Positions 11,496 to 22,608 are shown, counted from the first letter of the stretch. The stretch is DNA of 64,000 bases from Callorhinus ursinus (GCF_003265705.1 NW_020312968.1:9857434-9921433); one strand, 5' to 3'. Program-made: numbers and translations. The notes: generated by a model not told the origin, from the sequence alone.

Positions 11496-12336
11496 CACTT
11501 GCACTTGCTTATCCTATGGCTGTCTCAAACAATTCTCAAATGTTTCTAAATCCAGCCTAATTCACTATTTCTCGTAATGCTGCCTACATTTCCCAGTAAT
11601 ACTAGAGCAAAACAGCACAACCCAAGTTCGATATGGTGGGCCTCCAAAATGCAACAGGTATTTTTAAAATTCATGATTAATTTGTGACTGTAGAGCGTGA
11701 AGGTAATTCACATGACTACAGAGCAAAACATTGCCGTGCAGCTTGGGAAAGAAAAAACAAAATGAACTAACTCAGGCAAAAATGTCTATCAGTGTATCCT
11801 CCATTTGGGGGTACATGAAGAGTACCCCAATAAAATACAGACAATATATTGTATATATAAACAATTTACTAATAGGATTTTTAAAACATTTTACTGTATA
11901 TTTTAATAAGTAGAATGGACAAATATTAACCTGCACAATATCAAACAATATTTTAGTTAAAGTGTTTCAAATGTCCATTATTAGCACCAATCCTGTTTTT
12001 TGGTGTGGTGTGATGTGCAGACATTTGGTGTGTTATTAACATTTGAGAGGAGCATGATTTTTTAGTGTGCATTAAATCAGCATGTAGAATAATAGGTGCC
12101 TGTCTGCTTACTCCCCTTCATCTCGAAGAAACTACATATTCATTAATTCTTCGCTCAAAGCCTTTGGAACATCAGGTACTACCTGCACGAGGCCCTAAGG
12201 CAAATAAAAGCATGAGCCAAAACTTTCAAAATTTCAAAAGAGGAATGGGCTCAATTTACATTTTCAGTGTTCTAAACCATGGAAACTAGGGAATCTATTA
12301 AAAACTGATTTTCCTCTTTCTGTCTAGTTTTCCTTT
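11496..12336. other. No feature recognised
   Basis: AT-rich; nothing recognised. Confidence 0.5.
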
Positions 12337-12351
12337 AAAAAAGAATAAAAG

Positions 12352-12541
12352 TGGGGCATCTGGGTGGTTCAGTCAGTTAAGCGTCTCTCTTCTACTCAGG
12401 TCATAATCCTGGAGTTCCTGGGATCGAGCCCCGTGTCAGGCTCTCTGCTCAGCCAGGAGTCTGCTTCTCCCTTTGCCCCTCCTCCTGCTCCTGCTCTCTC
12501 TCTTTCTCTCTCTCTCAAATAATAATAAATAAATAAAAATT
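12352..12541 (+). mobile_element. SINEC (old form)
   Basis: GGGGCATCTGGGTGGTTCAGTCAGTTAAGCG with diverged middle. TSD AAAAAGAATAAAAG on both sides. Confidence 0.92.
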
Positions 12542-12574
12542 AAAAAGAATAAAAGGAAAAAAAGTCAGGAACAA

Positions 12575-13629
12575 ATGGCCTAATAAATAAGCACATGAAA
12601 AGATGCTCAACATCATTAGCCATCAGAAAATATGAATCAAAAAAACCACATCACACAGGGATGCCTGGATGGCCCAGTCATTTGAGCTTCTGGCTCTTGA
12701 TTTCGGTTCAGGTGGTGGTCCCAGGTTGTGATCTCAGGTCGACGGATAGAGCCCCATGGCAGGCTCAGCCCTCAGCACTGAGTCTGCTTGCCCCTCTCCC
12801 TCTCCGCCCCCCACCTCTGCTTGCACACATGTACACACACACTCTCTCAAATACATAAAAATAAATAAAATCTTAAAAAAAAACATGTCACACCAACTAG
12901 GATGGCTAAAATAAAAAAGACAAACAATAAGTGTTGATGAAGATGTTGGGAAATTGGAGCTGTCATACATTGCTGGTGGGAGTCTAAAGTGGTACAGCTA
13001 CTTTGGAAAGTAGTCTGGCAGTTCCTGAAAATGTCAAATACAGAGTTATTATCTGTTTTTCACTTGAGGGTATGTACCCAAAAGGAATGAAAACATATGC
13101 CCACATAAAAACATTTGTACATGAATGTTCACAGCAGCATTATTCATAATATTATGCCAAAAAATTGAAACAACCCAAGTGTCCATCAACAGATGAATGG
13201 ATAAAATGTGGCATACATATACAATGGACCATTAACTGGCAATAAGAAGAGTAAAGCACTGAATCATGCTACCGTGTAGATAAACCATGAAAACATTAGG
13301 CTAAATGAAAAAAAGGCCAGATATACTGGACCACATCCTGTGTAATTCCATTTATATGAAAGGTCCTGAATAAGCAAATCTGTAGACGGAAAGTAGATTA
13401 GTGGTTGTTTAGCATGGGGAAGGAAAGGGATTGGGAGATGCCAGCTAGGAGATGGAAAAGGTTCATGGAGGAGTGGTATTCTTTTTAGAATACCTGGCAA
13501 TAAAAATGTCCTGAAGTTGATTATGGTAATGGTTGCACAACTCTGGGAATATACTCAAAACCAATGCATTGTATACTTAAAATAGGTGAATTGTATGGCA
13601 TGTGAATTATATCTCAGTAAAATTATTAA
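12575..13629 (+). mobile_element. Older L1 (end of ORF2 to 3' end), split by a SINE
   Basis: AAAAGATGCTCAACATCATTAGCCATCAG, GTGTTGATGAAGATGTTGGGAAATTGGAGC, CAACCCAAGTGTCCATCAACAGATGAATGG and AATGCATTGTATACTTAAAATAGGTGAATTG follow the L1 order. Heavily diverged with broken frames. SINE at 12658-12881. Confidence 0.85.
12658..12881 (+). mobile_element. SINEC (old form) inside L1
   Basis: GGGATGCCTGGATGGCCCAG, TTTGAGCTTCTGGCTCTTG, then TC-rich and CA-rich middle and A tail. Confidence 0.9.
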
Positions 13630-13825
13630 TTTTTTTGAGAGAGAGAAAGAGAAAGAGAGTGTGTGTGAGCGGGGGGAGGGGCAGATAGAGAAGGAGAGAG
13701 AGAATCTTAAGCAGCCTCCACGCTCAGTGCAGAGCCGGACATGGGGCTCAACCTCACGACCCTGAGACCATGACCTGAGCCGATCTCAAGAGTCGGACAC
13801 TTAACCGACTGAGCTACCCAGGGGT
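13630..13825 (-). mobile_element. SINEC (old form)
   Basis: GAGAGAGAAAGAG start, GGGGCTCAACCTCACGACC, ends CTGAGCTACCCAGGGGT. Flanking TCTCARTAAAATTA duplicated. Confidence 0.9.
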
Positions 13826-14002
13826 CTCAATAAAATTACTTTCTTAATGGCCTAAAGCAAGAAGAGAATTATAGATTCAGTTAACTAAAAAGTATTAGGT
13901 ACTTCAAATAGGTAGCTTCTTCTGTCTTTTTTGCATTATAAATTTCTCCCAAATGAAAATAAGAGATAGATTTCTACTATGATTTTAAAATTTACAAGCA
14001 CC

Positions 14003-14206
14003 TGGGGCGCCTGGGTGGCTCAGTCGTTAAGTGTCTGCCTTCGGCTCAGGTCGTGATCCCAGGGTCCTGGAATCGAGCCCCACATTGGGCTCCCTGCTCC
14101 ATGGGAAGCCTGCTTCTCCCTCTCCCACTCCCTGCTTGTGGATCTCTCACTGTGTCTCTCTCTGTCAAATAAATAAATAAAATCTTTAAAAAAAATAAAA
14201 ATAAAT
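14003..14206 (+). mobile_element. SINEC (form A)
   Basis: GGGGCGCCTGGGTGGCTCAGTCGTTAAG. TSD AAAATTTACAAGCAC at 13987 and 14207. Confidence 0.95.
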
Positions 14207-14530
14207 AAAATTTACAAGCACTTTTACAAATAAGGTTCTTTGCAGTCCTTACTATAATCTTAAAGGGAGATAATTATGCCCCTACCTTTATATTTAGGAA
14301 TGTGGACACTCAGAATATATGAGGTTTACTCCCCCGAGTCAGGTGTTCAGGGCAGATGTTATTCCTGCACCTAAATCCTGTGCCCTTTCTTCTATACTCT
14401 GTAGCATCTCAGGGTGCCACACAGATATTGACTGGCCTATGTACAGAGATGGCAAGGCTGACTATCTCAGTAAGGAGAATGCCCACATCTTGCCCAGCTA
14501 CAATAATGCTACATTCAACCCAAGGATAAT

Positions 14531-14726
14531 CTTTTTTGTTTTAAAGATTTTACTTATTTTTTGACAGGGAGAGAGACAGCGAGAGAGGGAACACAAGCAG
14601 GGGGAGAGGGAGAGGGAGAAGCAGGCTGCCAAGCAAGGAGCCCAATGCGGGGCTCGAGCCCAGGGCCCCGGGACCATGACCCCAGCCCAAGGCAGATGCT
14701 CAAAGACTGAGCCACCCAGGCGCCCC
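14531..14726 (-). mobile_element. SINEC (form A)
   Basis: TTAAAGATTTTACTTATTTTTTGACAG to GCCACCCAGGCGCCCC. Confidence 0.94.
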
Positions 14727-14934
14727 AAGCCAAGTCTAATCTAACTGATCACTCATCAGAGGTCTTACTTTTAAATCCTTTGCTCTTTGGGAATTTATTT
14801 CAGTTTTGGCTCATCTTTTTATTTGCCTAAGGACCTACCTAGTGCATGTAGTACCTGATGTTCCAAAAGATATTAATGAATACATAGCTTCTTGGAGGTG
14901 AAGGGGGATTTGTAGACAGGGTTGATTCTACATG

Positions 14935-15095
14935 GAAGAACAGTGGAAAGAACCATGGTCTAGAGTAGGAAGACCACAACTGGCTTCACTTTTCTCATCT
15001 GTAAAATAAGGGAAAAAAGAAATACCTCTCTCAAGGTCATTATAAAGATTTAACGAAAATGTGTTGGAAAGTACCTAATTTGCAATAGGCATGGA
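14935..15095 (+). repeat. MIR fragment
   Basis: AGAACCATGGTCTAGAGTAGGAAGACC, TTTTCTCATCTGTAAAATAAGGG and AAGGTCATTATAAAGATTTAACG. Confidence 0.6.
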
Positions 15096-15113
15096 CTCTA
15101 AATCAAATAGTCC

Positions 15114-15427
15114 AGGGACGCCTGGGTGGCTCAGTTGGTTAAGGGTCTGCCTTCAGCTCAGATCATGATCTCAGGGTCCTGGGATGGAGCCCCAGGTCAG
15201 GCTCCCTGCTGAGTGGGGAGTCGGCTTCTCCCTCTGCCTCTGACCCTCCTCCCTACTTGTGCTAGCTCTGTCTCAAATAAATAAATAAATTCTCCCTCTG
15301 CCTGCTGCTTCCCCTGCTTGTGCTCGCGTACTCTCTCTCTCTGACAAATAAATAAATAAAATCTTTGGGAAAAAATAAAAAAAATAATAAAACACTTCAA
15401 ATTCTCCTTTTAAAAAAATAAAAAATA
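15114..15427 (+). mobile_element. SINEC with a duplicated TC-rich/tail segment
   Basis: Head AGGGACGCCTGGGTGGC. After a first AAATAAATAAATAAATT tail it continues with a second CTCCCTCTGCCTGCTGC and TC-rich tract and second AAATAAATAAATAAAATC tail, giving about 300 bp. Flanks share AAATCAAATAGTC. Confidence 0.88.
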
Positions 15428-16080
15428 AATCAAATAGTCAGAAACCAGTGGGTTCTTTCAAACATTCAGGCTACTAAAACCTCAGATCTTGAGAATGATG
15501 AGCAACGTCATCCATTTTTACTAAACTCTCCAAATGATTCCCCTGGCATCACTGAAAAAACCATTCACTGGACACGTTCTAAGGAATTTTTTTCTCATGT
15601 GTGGACTACAAAACAGCATTTGTTCACCAAATAAAACTCTGAATTATATTGCTATTTCAGAAGAGAATGCAGCGGAAGGAAAACCTTTTCTCTTTTGCCT
15701 TACTACCATTACAAGGAGACAACAATCTGAATTTCTGCGAATACAAGAATATCCTCAAAAGGGAGAATTTTTGTCTAATTTTGCCCATTTGAATTATCTT
15801 TTATTCATCATTTCAAAGGGATTTTTCAGTGAAAGGAAGCTGTAAGTTCCTTCCTACAAGTCAATAGCTTCTTTCCGATAAAGGTCGTAACACAGGAAAA
15901 GTCAAATATCTTAGTAAAAGAAAAAAGAATCTGGGAAGAATTTGAAGGATTTCCCACTACTCAGCTATTTAGTACATCTTCCCAATATCCTTGATCACTT
16001 ATGTATTCGAAACCACATTCTTTTTTTTTTGAGATTTTTTTAAGAGATTTTATCTTTAGAGATTCTTAAAGTAATTTTTT
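15428..16080. other. No gene recognised
   Basis: A 103-codon AT-rich frame (15534-15845) has no known motif. T-rich SINE debris from 16020. Confidence 0.45.
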
Positions 16081-16294
16081 TAAATAGTTTTTTTTAGATT
16101 TTATCTATTTATTTGAGAGAGCGAGAATGAGAGAGAGAGAGAGAGAGAGAGAGAGCACATGAGGGGGGGAGGGTCAGAGGCAGAAGCAGACTCCCCGCTG
16201 AGCAGGGAGCCCGATGCGGGACTCGATCCCGGGACTCCAGGATCATGNNNNNNNNNNGGCAGTCGCTCAACCAACTGAGCCACCCAGGCGCCCC
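16081..16294 (-). mobile_element. SINEC (form B) with N gap
   Basis: AGATTTTATCTATTTATTTGAGAGAGCGAGAATGAG with expanded (GA)n, ends GCCACCCAGGCGCCCC. Ten N inside. Confidence 0.92.
16248..16257. other. Assembly gap, 10 N
   Basis: Ten unknown bases inside a minus-strand SINE, within the usually invariant ATCATGACCTGAGCC segment. Confidence 0.99.
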
Positions 16295-16317
16295 ACCCAG
16301 GCACCCTCTTAAAGTAA

Positions 16318-16422
16318 TTTTTATAAGATTTTATTTTTAAGTAATTTCTACACCCAACATGGGGCTCCAACTCACAATCCCAAGAGACACATGCTCTACC
16401 TACTGAGCCAGCCAGGCACCCT
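16318..16422 (-). mobile_element. Short SINE (no TC-rich middle)
   Basis: AAGATTTTATTTTTAAGTAATTTCTACACCC, GGGGCTCCAACTCACAATCCC, ends GAGCCAGCCAGGCACCCT. A tRNA-like body with a short tail, abutting the preceding SINE. Confidence 0.85.
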
Positions 16423-16770
16423 GAAACCACATCCTTGACCCATAACAATGACTCTCTTAGCTCATGAACGAAACCACTTTTATTAGTTTGCCAATTCATA
16501 TTTATGTTCTCACTGAAATGCATGTCCCCAAATCACAAGCTGGGCAATTTTAAGCAGATGCAGGCAAATGACTTTCATTATTACAAGGCTTTCCTCAATT
16601 ATACAAACATTTTTATAACTAGAAATAATGTTGTTGGACCATTAGACCCATTTAACATGAAAGCAGAAACAAAATACATAGTATGGGGTATTTGGGAAAA
16701 TTATTTGAAATCTGCTTTCTGAAGCCTTGCTGTGACCTCCTCCTATATTTACCAAGCAACTTTTTCCTTT
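16423..16770. other. No feature recognised
   Basis: AT-rich; a 72-codon frame at 16504-16722 has no known motif. Confidence 0.45.
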
Positions 16771-16959
16771 TTTTTCTTTTTTTAAAGATTTTATTTATTT
16801 GACAGAAAGAGAGAGACAGCATGAGTGGGGAGGAGGGGGAGAGGGAGCAGGCTCCCCACCGAGCAGGGAGCCCGATGCGGGGCTCAATCCCAGGATCCTG
16901 GGATCATGACCTGAGCCAAAGGCAGACTTGAAACCAACTGAGCCACCCAGGTGCCCCGC
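16771..16959 (-). mobile_element. SINEC (intermediate form)
   Basis: TTTAAAGATTTTATTTATTTGACAG to GCCACCCAGGTGCCCC. TSD CAACTTTTTCCTT on both sides. Confidence 0.94.
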
Positions 16960-17221
16960 ACCAACTTTTTCCTTAAGGTTTATTCCAACTACTTTCAAAA
17001 ATGTGTTGAGTCACTGTTAAAAAATAATAATAAACCCAAAAAAACGGGATACCGAAAATAAAGCCAGTTAAAAGAAACAGAGATAAATGTCACCAGGCAT
17101 CTAGTTATTAATGTGCATCTAGTTAATCAGTGAGTTTGAGCCCTGGTAGCTCCATTCCTTTGCAGCCAAAATAAAAAGGAAACCCTCATGAGTTTCGGGT
17201 TGTTTGTTAAAAGAAAGCATA

Positions 17222-17414
17222 TGGGCGCCTGGGTGGCTCAGATGGTTGGGCGTCTGCCTTCGGCTCGGGTCATGATCCCAGGGTCCTGGGATCGAGTCCC
17301 GCATCGGGCTCCCTGCTCCTTGGGAGCCTGCTTCTCCCTCTGCTTCTCTCTCTGTCTCTCTCCCTCTCTCTCTGTCTCTCATGAATAAAAAAAAAAAATA
17401 TTAAAAAAAAAAAA
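17222..17414 (+). mobile_element. SINEC (mixed form)
   Basis: GGGCGCCTGGGTGGCTCAGATGGTTGGGCGTCTGCC. AAAGCATATG flanks both ends. Confidence 0.93.
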
Positions 17415-17599
17415 AAAAGCATATGTACTCTAAGAACTGGGAGCTATAGTGCCATGTCCACCAGGACAGTGGCCCAGGAATCTTTACATGCTTATATATA
17501 TTCTGTGAACATGATTTTACTTTTACTTTTACTTTACATTCCAATTCAGCCTTTTCTCCACCCTACAAAAACATACCATTTAAAGTATCCAGAAGTTGT

Positions 17600-17995
17600 G
17601 GGGCTGAGGAGAGGAGAGAATGCGGTATTGTTTAATGTGTAGAGTTTTTGTTTGGAACGATAAAAAAGTTCTGGAAATGGAGAGTCGGGATGGTTGAATT
17701 ATCAGTATACTTAAGGTCACCGAATCATACATTTAAAACGATTAATGGGCGCCTGGGTGGCTCAGTTGGTTGGGCGACTGCCTTTGGCTCAGGTCATGAT
17801 CCTGGAATCCAGGGATCGAGTCCCACATCGGGCTCCCTGCTCAGCGGGGAGTCTGCTTCTCCCTCTGACCCTCTTCCCTCTCATGCTATCTCTTTCTCTC
17901 TCTCTCAAATAAATAAATAAAATCTTAAAAAAAATAAAAATAAAACGATTAAAATGGTGAATTTCATGTTATATATATCTTATCATAATAATAAG
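17600..17995 (+). mobile_element. Older L1 3' end, split by a SINE
   Basis: AAAAAGTTCTGGAAATGGAGAG, ATACTTAAGGTCACCGAATCATACATTTAAAA and GGTGAATTTCATGTTATATATATCTTATC match the 3' end of older L1. The SINE at 17747-17937 duplicates AAAACGATTAA. Confidence 0.65.
17747..17937 (+). mobile_element. SINEC (form B)
   Basis: GGGCGCCTGGGTGGCTCAGTTGGTTGGGCGACTGCC. AAAACGATTAA duplicated. Confidence 0.95.
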
Positions 17996-18175
17996 TCAAA
18001 GAAGCCGGTGGGGGGATAGGGTAGCTGGGGGATGGACATTAAGGAGGGCATGTGATGTAATGAGCACTGAGTATTATATAAGACTGATGAATCCCTGACC
18101 TGTACCTCTGAAACCAATAATACATTATATGTTAATTAACTGAATTAAAATAATTTTCAAAAAAAGAAAAAAATA
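17996..18175 (+). mobile_element. L1 3' UTR fragment
   Basis: GGGGGATGGACATTAAGGAGGGCATG, GATGAATCCCTGACCTGTACC and AATACATTATATGTTAATTAAC, then an A-rich tail. Same 3' UTR type as at 2.4 kb; ORF2 is absent. Confidence 0.85.
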
Positions 18176-18415
18176 GTAACAGTCAAAGAATAAAGGTATC
18201 CAGAAACAAAAAATTCACAGGCTAGTATGCTAATCACATGTCCAAATCTCATTGAGGAGCCTGACACTGAGGTGGAGGGGCTGTAACCCATGCGGCTTAA
18301 GTGTGTTTGTCCTGCTTCGGCAAATTAAGGTTCAAATGTAGGACTTGATGAAAATGTTCGTATTGTAAATAACTTCTTCACACTGGACGAATACTTCACC
18401 CCAAGATACCCTAGG

Positions 18416-18560
18416 CCGGTGCTTTTCAAACGTTATTGTGCAAACGATCCCCGGGGGGGTCTTGAACCAGCAGGTCTGGGCCCACTTTTAACAGGCCCCC
18501 AGGTGCAGCCGCTGGTGCCCTGGACCTCACTTGAACCCGCAAGGCCCCAGAGCCCCTATC
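18416..18560 (+). mobile_element. hAT-Charlie (MER5-type) remnant
   Basis: GGTGCTTTTCAAACGTTATTG, CAGCAGGTCTGGG and CCCCCAGGTGCAGCCGCTGG follow the order of a MER5-type element, with many substitutions. Subfamily not assigned. Confidence 0.55.
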
Positions 18561-18959
18561 CATCTAACCTTCAAGAACCACGGGCCCCTCACCGGGAAAT
18601 GAGGGTTGATCACACCTCTCAGGTGAACTGGTTAAGGACGGAAATTATTTGCCAACCACCGTTTGTAAAAATGCATTCAGACACTTACACAGAAAGCCGT
18701 CCTGACGCAGGGGGCTTCCCAAGTGTCCCCACCCACCTCCGGGACTAGGAAGCTGCCACAGACCGCAAGGAGAGTTGACAGGGAGGCAGTTTCGCAGAAA
18801 GTCTTCCCGCAGACTTCAAAACAGTCTTGAGAATACTCAAGCTCGAAGAATGCCTGGAATTCAGTGGCCTTTATCCAACAGAAAGATCTCCAACTCGGTT
18901 TTGACTGAGTTCCCTATAGAACAGCCCTGCAGCCTAGAACACTGACATCTTCCCGCATG
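18561..18959. other. No feature recognised (flank of CpG island)
   Basis: Rising GC toward the island; no repeat named. Confidence 0.5.
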
Positions 18960-20200
18960 TTAAAGGGAAGGGGGTTAAAACCCTCGAAGGCTCTTTGGCG
19001 CTCGGGGCACAGATCGCGGCTTCGCGGGTAGCTCTGGCCCGCGGGCAGCTCCGGGCTCTCGTTTGTGCGGGGTTTGCAAGCCCCGTGGCTGAGACCCGCC
19101 CGAGACTCTGCTGGCAATCCCCACCTGCTTGCAACCAACCAGCGCCTCCCTCGGCCCCATGGCACCAGCTCCTGCCCCTTCCACTACCGCAAACGCTGGC
19201 TGCGCCAACAGAAACTCAGAGGCCCTTTTATCCTGGTTAAAGAGAAGCTCAACAGAAAGTGAAACGGTCCCTATTCCTTGGGGGAGAAGGCGCCAGGCCA
19301 GGTAGGAAAAAGACGGTGGCTCCCAGGCACCTGTACGTGCCACAGGTGGGGTCAGAACCCACTTCCAAACGATCCCCCAAGAGAAACCCTATGATGCGCT
19401 GTCGTCCCCCGGGAGGACGGGGAGGCAGAAGTCCGCTAGGCACCCCCAGAGAGGAAAAAAATCAGTGCCCAATAAAATACACCCCGAATCCACAGGGAGA
19501 TGGGGGGGGCATCAACTTGCATGTACTCTCGCTGCCCTTCACCTCCGCTCGCACGCCGATCCAAGGCGCCAGTGCCCCGCCACACCCCGCAAATCCCTCG
19601 CTCGCAGGGTCCGGACCGGTGGGAGGCATCCCGGCGACGCCCGAGCCCTGGCGGGCACAGGGCGCGCGATCAGGGCCCGGGAAGGGGAGGGAGAAGGGTA
19701 CTCGCCTGCGGGCTGGGGGCGGCCGCAGTCGGTCCCGCGCTGGACGAAGGCGGCTCCCGGGGGCGCGGGGACGCGCTCCGACGCGGCGCCGGCTGCTGGG
19801 CGGGTATCTCCTGCGCTGCCTGCGCTCGTCGCTGGCGGCGCCTGGCCGGAGCCGGAGTGCGGGACGCTGCCCAGGGAATGGGCGGGCACGAGTAGCCTCG
19901 GTCGCTGCTCCTGTGTATTATTGTGGACTCAAGCTATTTCCTGTTTGGAGGTTTGGGAGAAAGAAAAAAAAAAATCCAGGGTGGTGGCAGGGGGAGTGGG
20001 CGGCGGAGAGCCAGAGAGCCGCGGCCCGGAGTGGGGTAGGGTGGGCAGCGGCCGTCACCTGCTTCCTCGAGACCCCAAGGGTGCCAGGTGCCCGAGTCTG
20101 GGGCAGGAGACGCAGCTTATTGCAGCTCTACTTTGGGGTGTTGGCAACGTCTAGGAGGGCACGCACGCGCCACCCAGCGGTGGGGCAGGGACTGTGGCCG
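18960..20200 (-). promoter_or_regulatory. TJP2: CpG island, probable upstream TJP2 promoter/first exon
   Basis: The only GC-rich, CpG-dense stretch in the window; the core is about 19560-19900, with a GC box (GGGCGGG) near 19880. It is free of SINEs although they are dense on both sides, as expected of a selected promoter. Mammalian gene order puts TJP2 (tight-junction scaffold ZO-2) downstream of FXN in the same orientation, with an upstream promoter some tens of kb away; the island lies about 42 kb past the FXN stop. Minus-strand donor-like sites are GGAG|GTGAAG (exon end 19543), CGCAG|GCGAGT (GC-type, exon end 19706) and AGCAG|GTGACG (exon end 20059). I recognise no TJP2 coding sequence. 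Overlapping open frames, including 370 codons at 19259-20371 on the plus strand, look like GC-rich shadows. The island is certain; its gene is inferred. Confidence 0.6.
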
Positions 20201-20750
20201 CAGGGACCACCTAGTCCCCCCAGTAGGTACATCCATTCCCCTACCTCTTCCCTTCTCTGCAAAACTGCCGCTGTGCTTTCTTTCTGCCCCAGGGCAAAAG
20301 GGATTCGATGTGCTGCTTGCTTTATTCGTTCTCTGGTCAGCTTTCTGATCCTCTCCAGGAGTGTGGGCTAGGATGCGGTTATGGTACCCTTTCAAAGACC
20401 AGGGGAGGGATGGTTGTGGGCCATTATTGTAGGTGCTTGGTGGTGCTGGGGTCTTTGTTTTTGCTTGGGGGTGGGGTGAGAAGCAGGTTGGTCTTTTGGT
20501 GGAAACTTAACTTTTATGATCGGCTTCCGTTCCCCTCCCCCATGAACTTCACCCTTAGCCGGGATCTCTGGGTCTGAGGCCCCAATCCGGAAATACCGGT
20601 TCCTCCCGCTGGGACAATAGGTGAGGGCGGGAGCTTTAACCCGAGAGCCGTGTTAGTCACCGCGAGAACCCCTGCTCAGCCTGGAAGGCAACATCTTAGT
20701 GCCCAAGCCTGCAACTGGCAAGCAGGTGCTCCTTCCGTTTAGTCACATTA
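20201..20750. other. CpG-island shoulder, no exon recognised
   Basis: G-rich runs (GGTGCTTGGTGGTGCTGGGG). If the island promotes minus-strand transcription this is immediately upstream sequence. Confidence 0.45.
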
Positions 20751-20765
20751 AAAATCCTGGGAAGG

Positions 20766-21779
20766 GTGGCAGGATATAAAATCAATGCACAGAAATCAGT
20801 TGCATTTCTATACATCAACAAGGAGACAGAAGAAGGAGAAATTAAGGAGTCGATCCCATTTACAATTGCACCCAAAACCATAAGATATCTAGGAATAAAT
20901 TTAACCAAAGAAGCAAAGAATCTGTTCTCGGAAAACTATAGAATACTCATGAAAGAAATTGAGGAAGACACAAAGAAATGGAAAAACGTTCCATGCTCAT
21001 GGATTGGAAGAAGAAATACTGTGAAAATGTCTATGCCACCTAGAGCAATCGACACATTTAATGCAATCCCTATCAAAATACCATCAACTTTTTTCAAAGA
21101 AATGGAACAAATAATCCTGAAATTTATATGGAACCAGAAAAGACCCCGAATAGCCAGAGGAATGTTCAAAAAGAAAAGCAAAGCTGGTGGCATCACAATT
21201 CTGGACCCAGCAATTGCACTACTGGGTATTTACCCCAAAGATACAAATGTAGTGATCCGAAGGGGCATGTGCATCCCAATGTTTATAGCAGCAATGTCTA
21301 CAATAGCCAAACTGTGGAAAAAGCCTAGATGTCCATCAACAGATGAATGGATAAAGAAGTTGTCACACACACACAGGAATATTATGCAGCCATCAAAAAA
21401 TGAAATCTTGCCATTTGCAACGATGTGGATGGAACTAGAGGGTATTATGCTAAGCAAAATAAGTCAATCAGAGAAAGACAAATACCATATGATCTCACTG
21501 ATGTGAGGAATTTGAGAAACGAGACAGAATCATAGGGGAAGGGAGGGAAAAATGAAACAAGACAAAAAACCAGAGAGGGAGACAAACCATAAGAGACTCT
21601 TAATCTCCGGAAACAAACTGAGGGTTGCTGGAGTGGTGGGGGGTGGGAGGGATGGGGTGTCTGGGTGATGGACATTGGGGAGGGTATGTGCTATGGTGAG
21701 CACTGTGAATTGTGTAAGACTGATGAATCACAGACCTGTACCCCTGAAACAAATAATACCTTATATGTTAATAAAAAAA
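20766..21779 (+). mobile_element. L1 retrotransposon, 5'-truncated and internally deleted
   Basis: Carnivore L1 with an ORF2-derived open frame of 246 codons (20766-21506). Residues 1-144 are late ORF2 after the RT core ([35 protein letters not shown]). At about 21205-21212 it jumps from the GGIT region to the terminal L1 segment, skipping the several hundred bases expected between. The usual 3' UTR follows (GACCTGTACCCCTGAAAC, TTATATGTTAATAAAA). Perfect 15-bp TSDs AAAATCCTGGGAAGG lie at 20751-20765 and 21780-21794. Young and intact-framed here, but without RT or endonuclease. Confidence 0.95.
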
Positions 21780-21794
21780 AAAATCCTGGGAAGG

Positions 21795-21975
21795 TAATAG
21801 GGAGTTATTGTTTAATGGGTGCAGAGTTTCAATTTGGTATGATGAAAAAGTTCTGGAGAGGGATAGTGGTGTTGGTTGCACATTAGTGTGAATGTACATA
21901 ATGCCACTGAATTGTATGCTTAAAAATGGTTAAACTGGCTCATTTTATGTTATGTATATTTTACCACACACACAA
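21795..21975 (+). mobile_element. Older L1 3' end
   Basis: AAAAAGTTCTGGAGAGGGATAG, GAATGTACATAATGCCACTGAATTGTATGC and TTTATGTTATGTATATTTTACCAC. It lies immediately after the young L1's right TSD, so the young copy landed at its edge. Confidence 0.7.
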
Positions 21976-22313
21976 AGAAAAACCTAGGAAGTTTCATTGA
22001 AGATACCTTTGCATATGACTGCCAAACCCTCCTGCCCTCCTTCCCACCCAAACCTCTGCCATAAGTAATGGAATGAATGACAGTGCTTCTGATAAAGCCC
22101 AAGTTCATTTAGTTTAGACTTCTGGGGATACCTGTCAACAAGTTAATTCATAACAAGTGAGTAGATTGAGCCTAGAGGACAATTTTTAAAAAGAGAACAG
22201 TTAATTTCCCACATAAGGGGAAATTATGTCAGATGAATTTAAAACAATTATCTTACTCCACATCCCTTAGGTGTATACCCTAAGGATGGAAAACATTAAA
22301 AAAAACTAAAACT
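21976..22313. other. No feature recognised
   Basis: Nothing identified. Confidence 0.5.
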
Positions 22314-22505
22314 GGGGCACCTGTGTGGCTCAGTCGTCAAGTGTCTGCCTTTGGCTCAGGTCCTGATCCCAGGGTCCTGGGATTGAGCCCCACATCGGGC
22401 TCCCTGCTCAGCGGGAAGCCTGCTTCTCCCTCTCCCACTCCCTCTGCTTGTGTTCCTGCTCTCTGTCAAATAAATAAATAAAATCTTTAAAAAAATTTTA
22501 AAAAA
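22314..22505 (+). mobile_element. SINEC (form A)
   Basis: GGGGCACCTGTGTGGCTCAGTCGTCAAG. ACTAAAACT flanks both ends. Confidence 0.94.
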
Positions 22506-22608
22506 AGAACTAAAACTGTTTTTTAGTGATGATAATGTTAGAAGTAATTATGTTAATGGCCTTAAAAATCAAGATTTTTTAGTATAAAAAAATAAATATA
22601 AAATCAAG

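Larger units (their letters stand above)
13826..14934. other. Unassigned apart from two SINEs
   Basis: Outside 14003-14206 and 14531-14726 nothing recognised. Confidence 0.5.

Noticed and set aside
16101..16523. 140-codon minus-strand frame
   Set aside because: It runs through two SINEs and a run of N.
19259..20371. Plus-strand open frame of 370 codons
   Set aside because: It spans the CpG island where stop codons are rare; composition is arginine/glycine/proline-rich with overlapping long frames on other strands and no recognisable domain.
20766..21506. 246-codon open frame as a host gene
   Set aside because: It is L1 ORF2 and L1 3' sequence within a TSD-bounded insertion.
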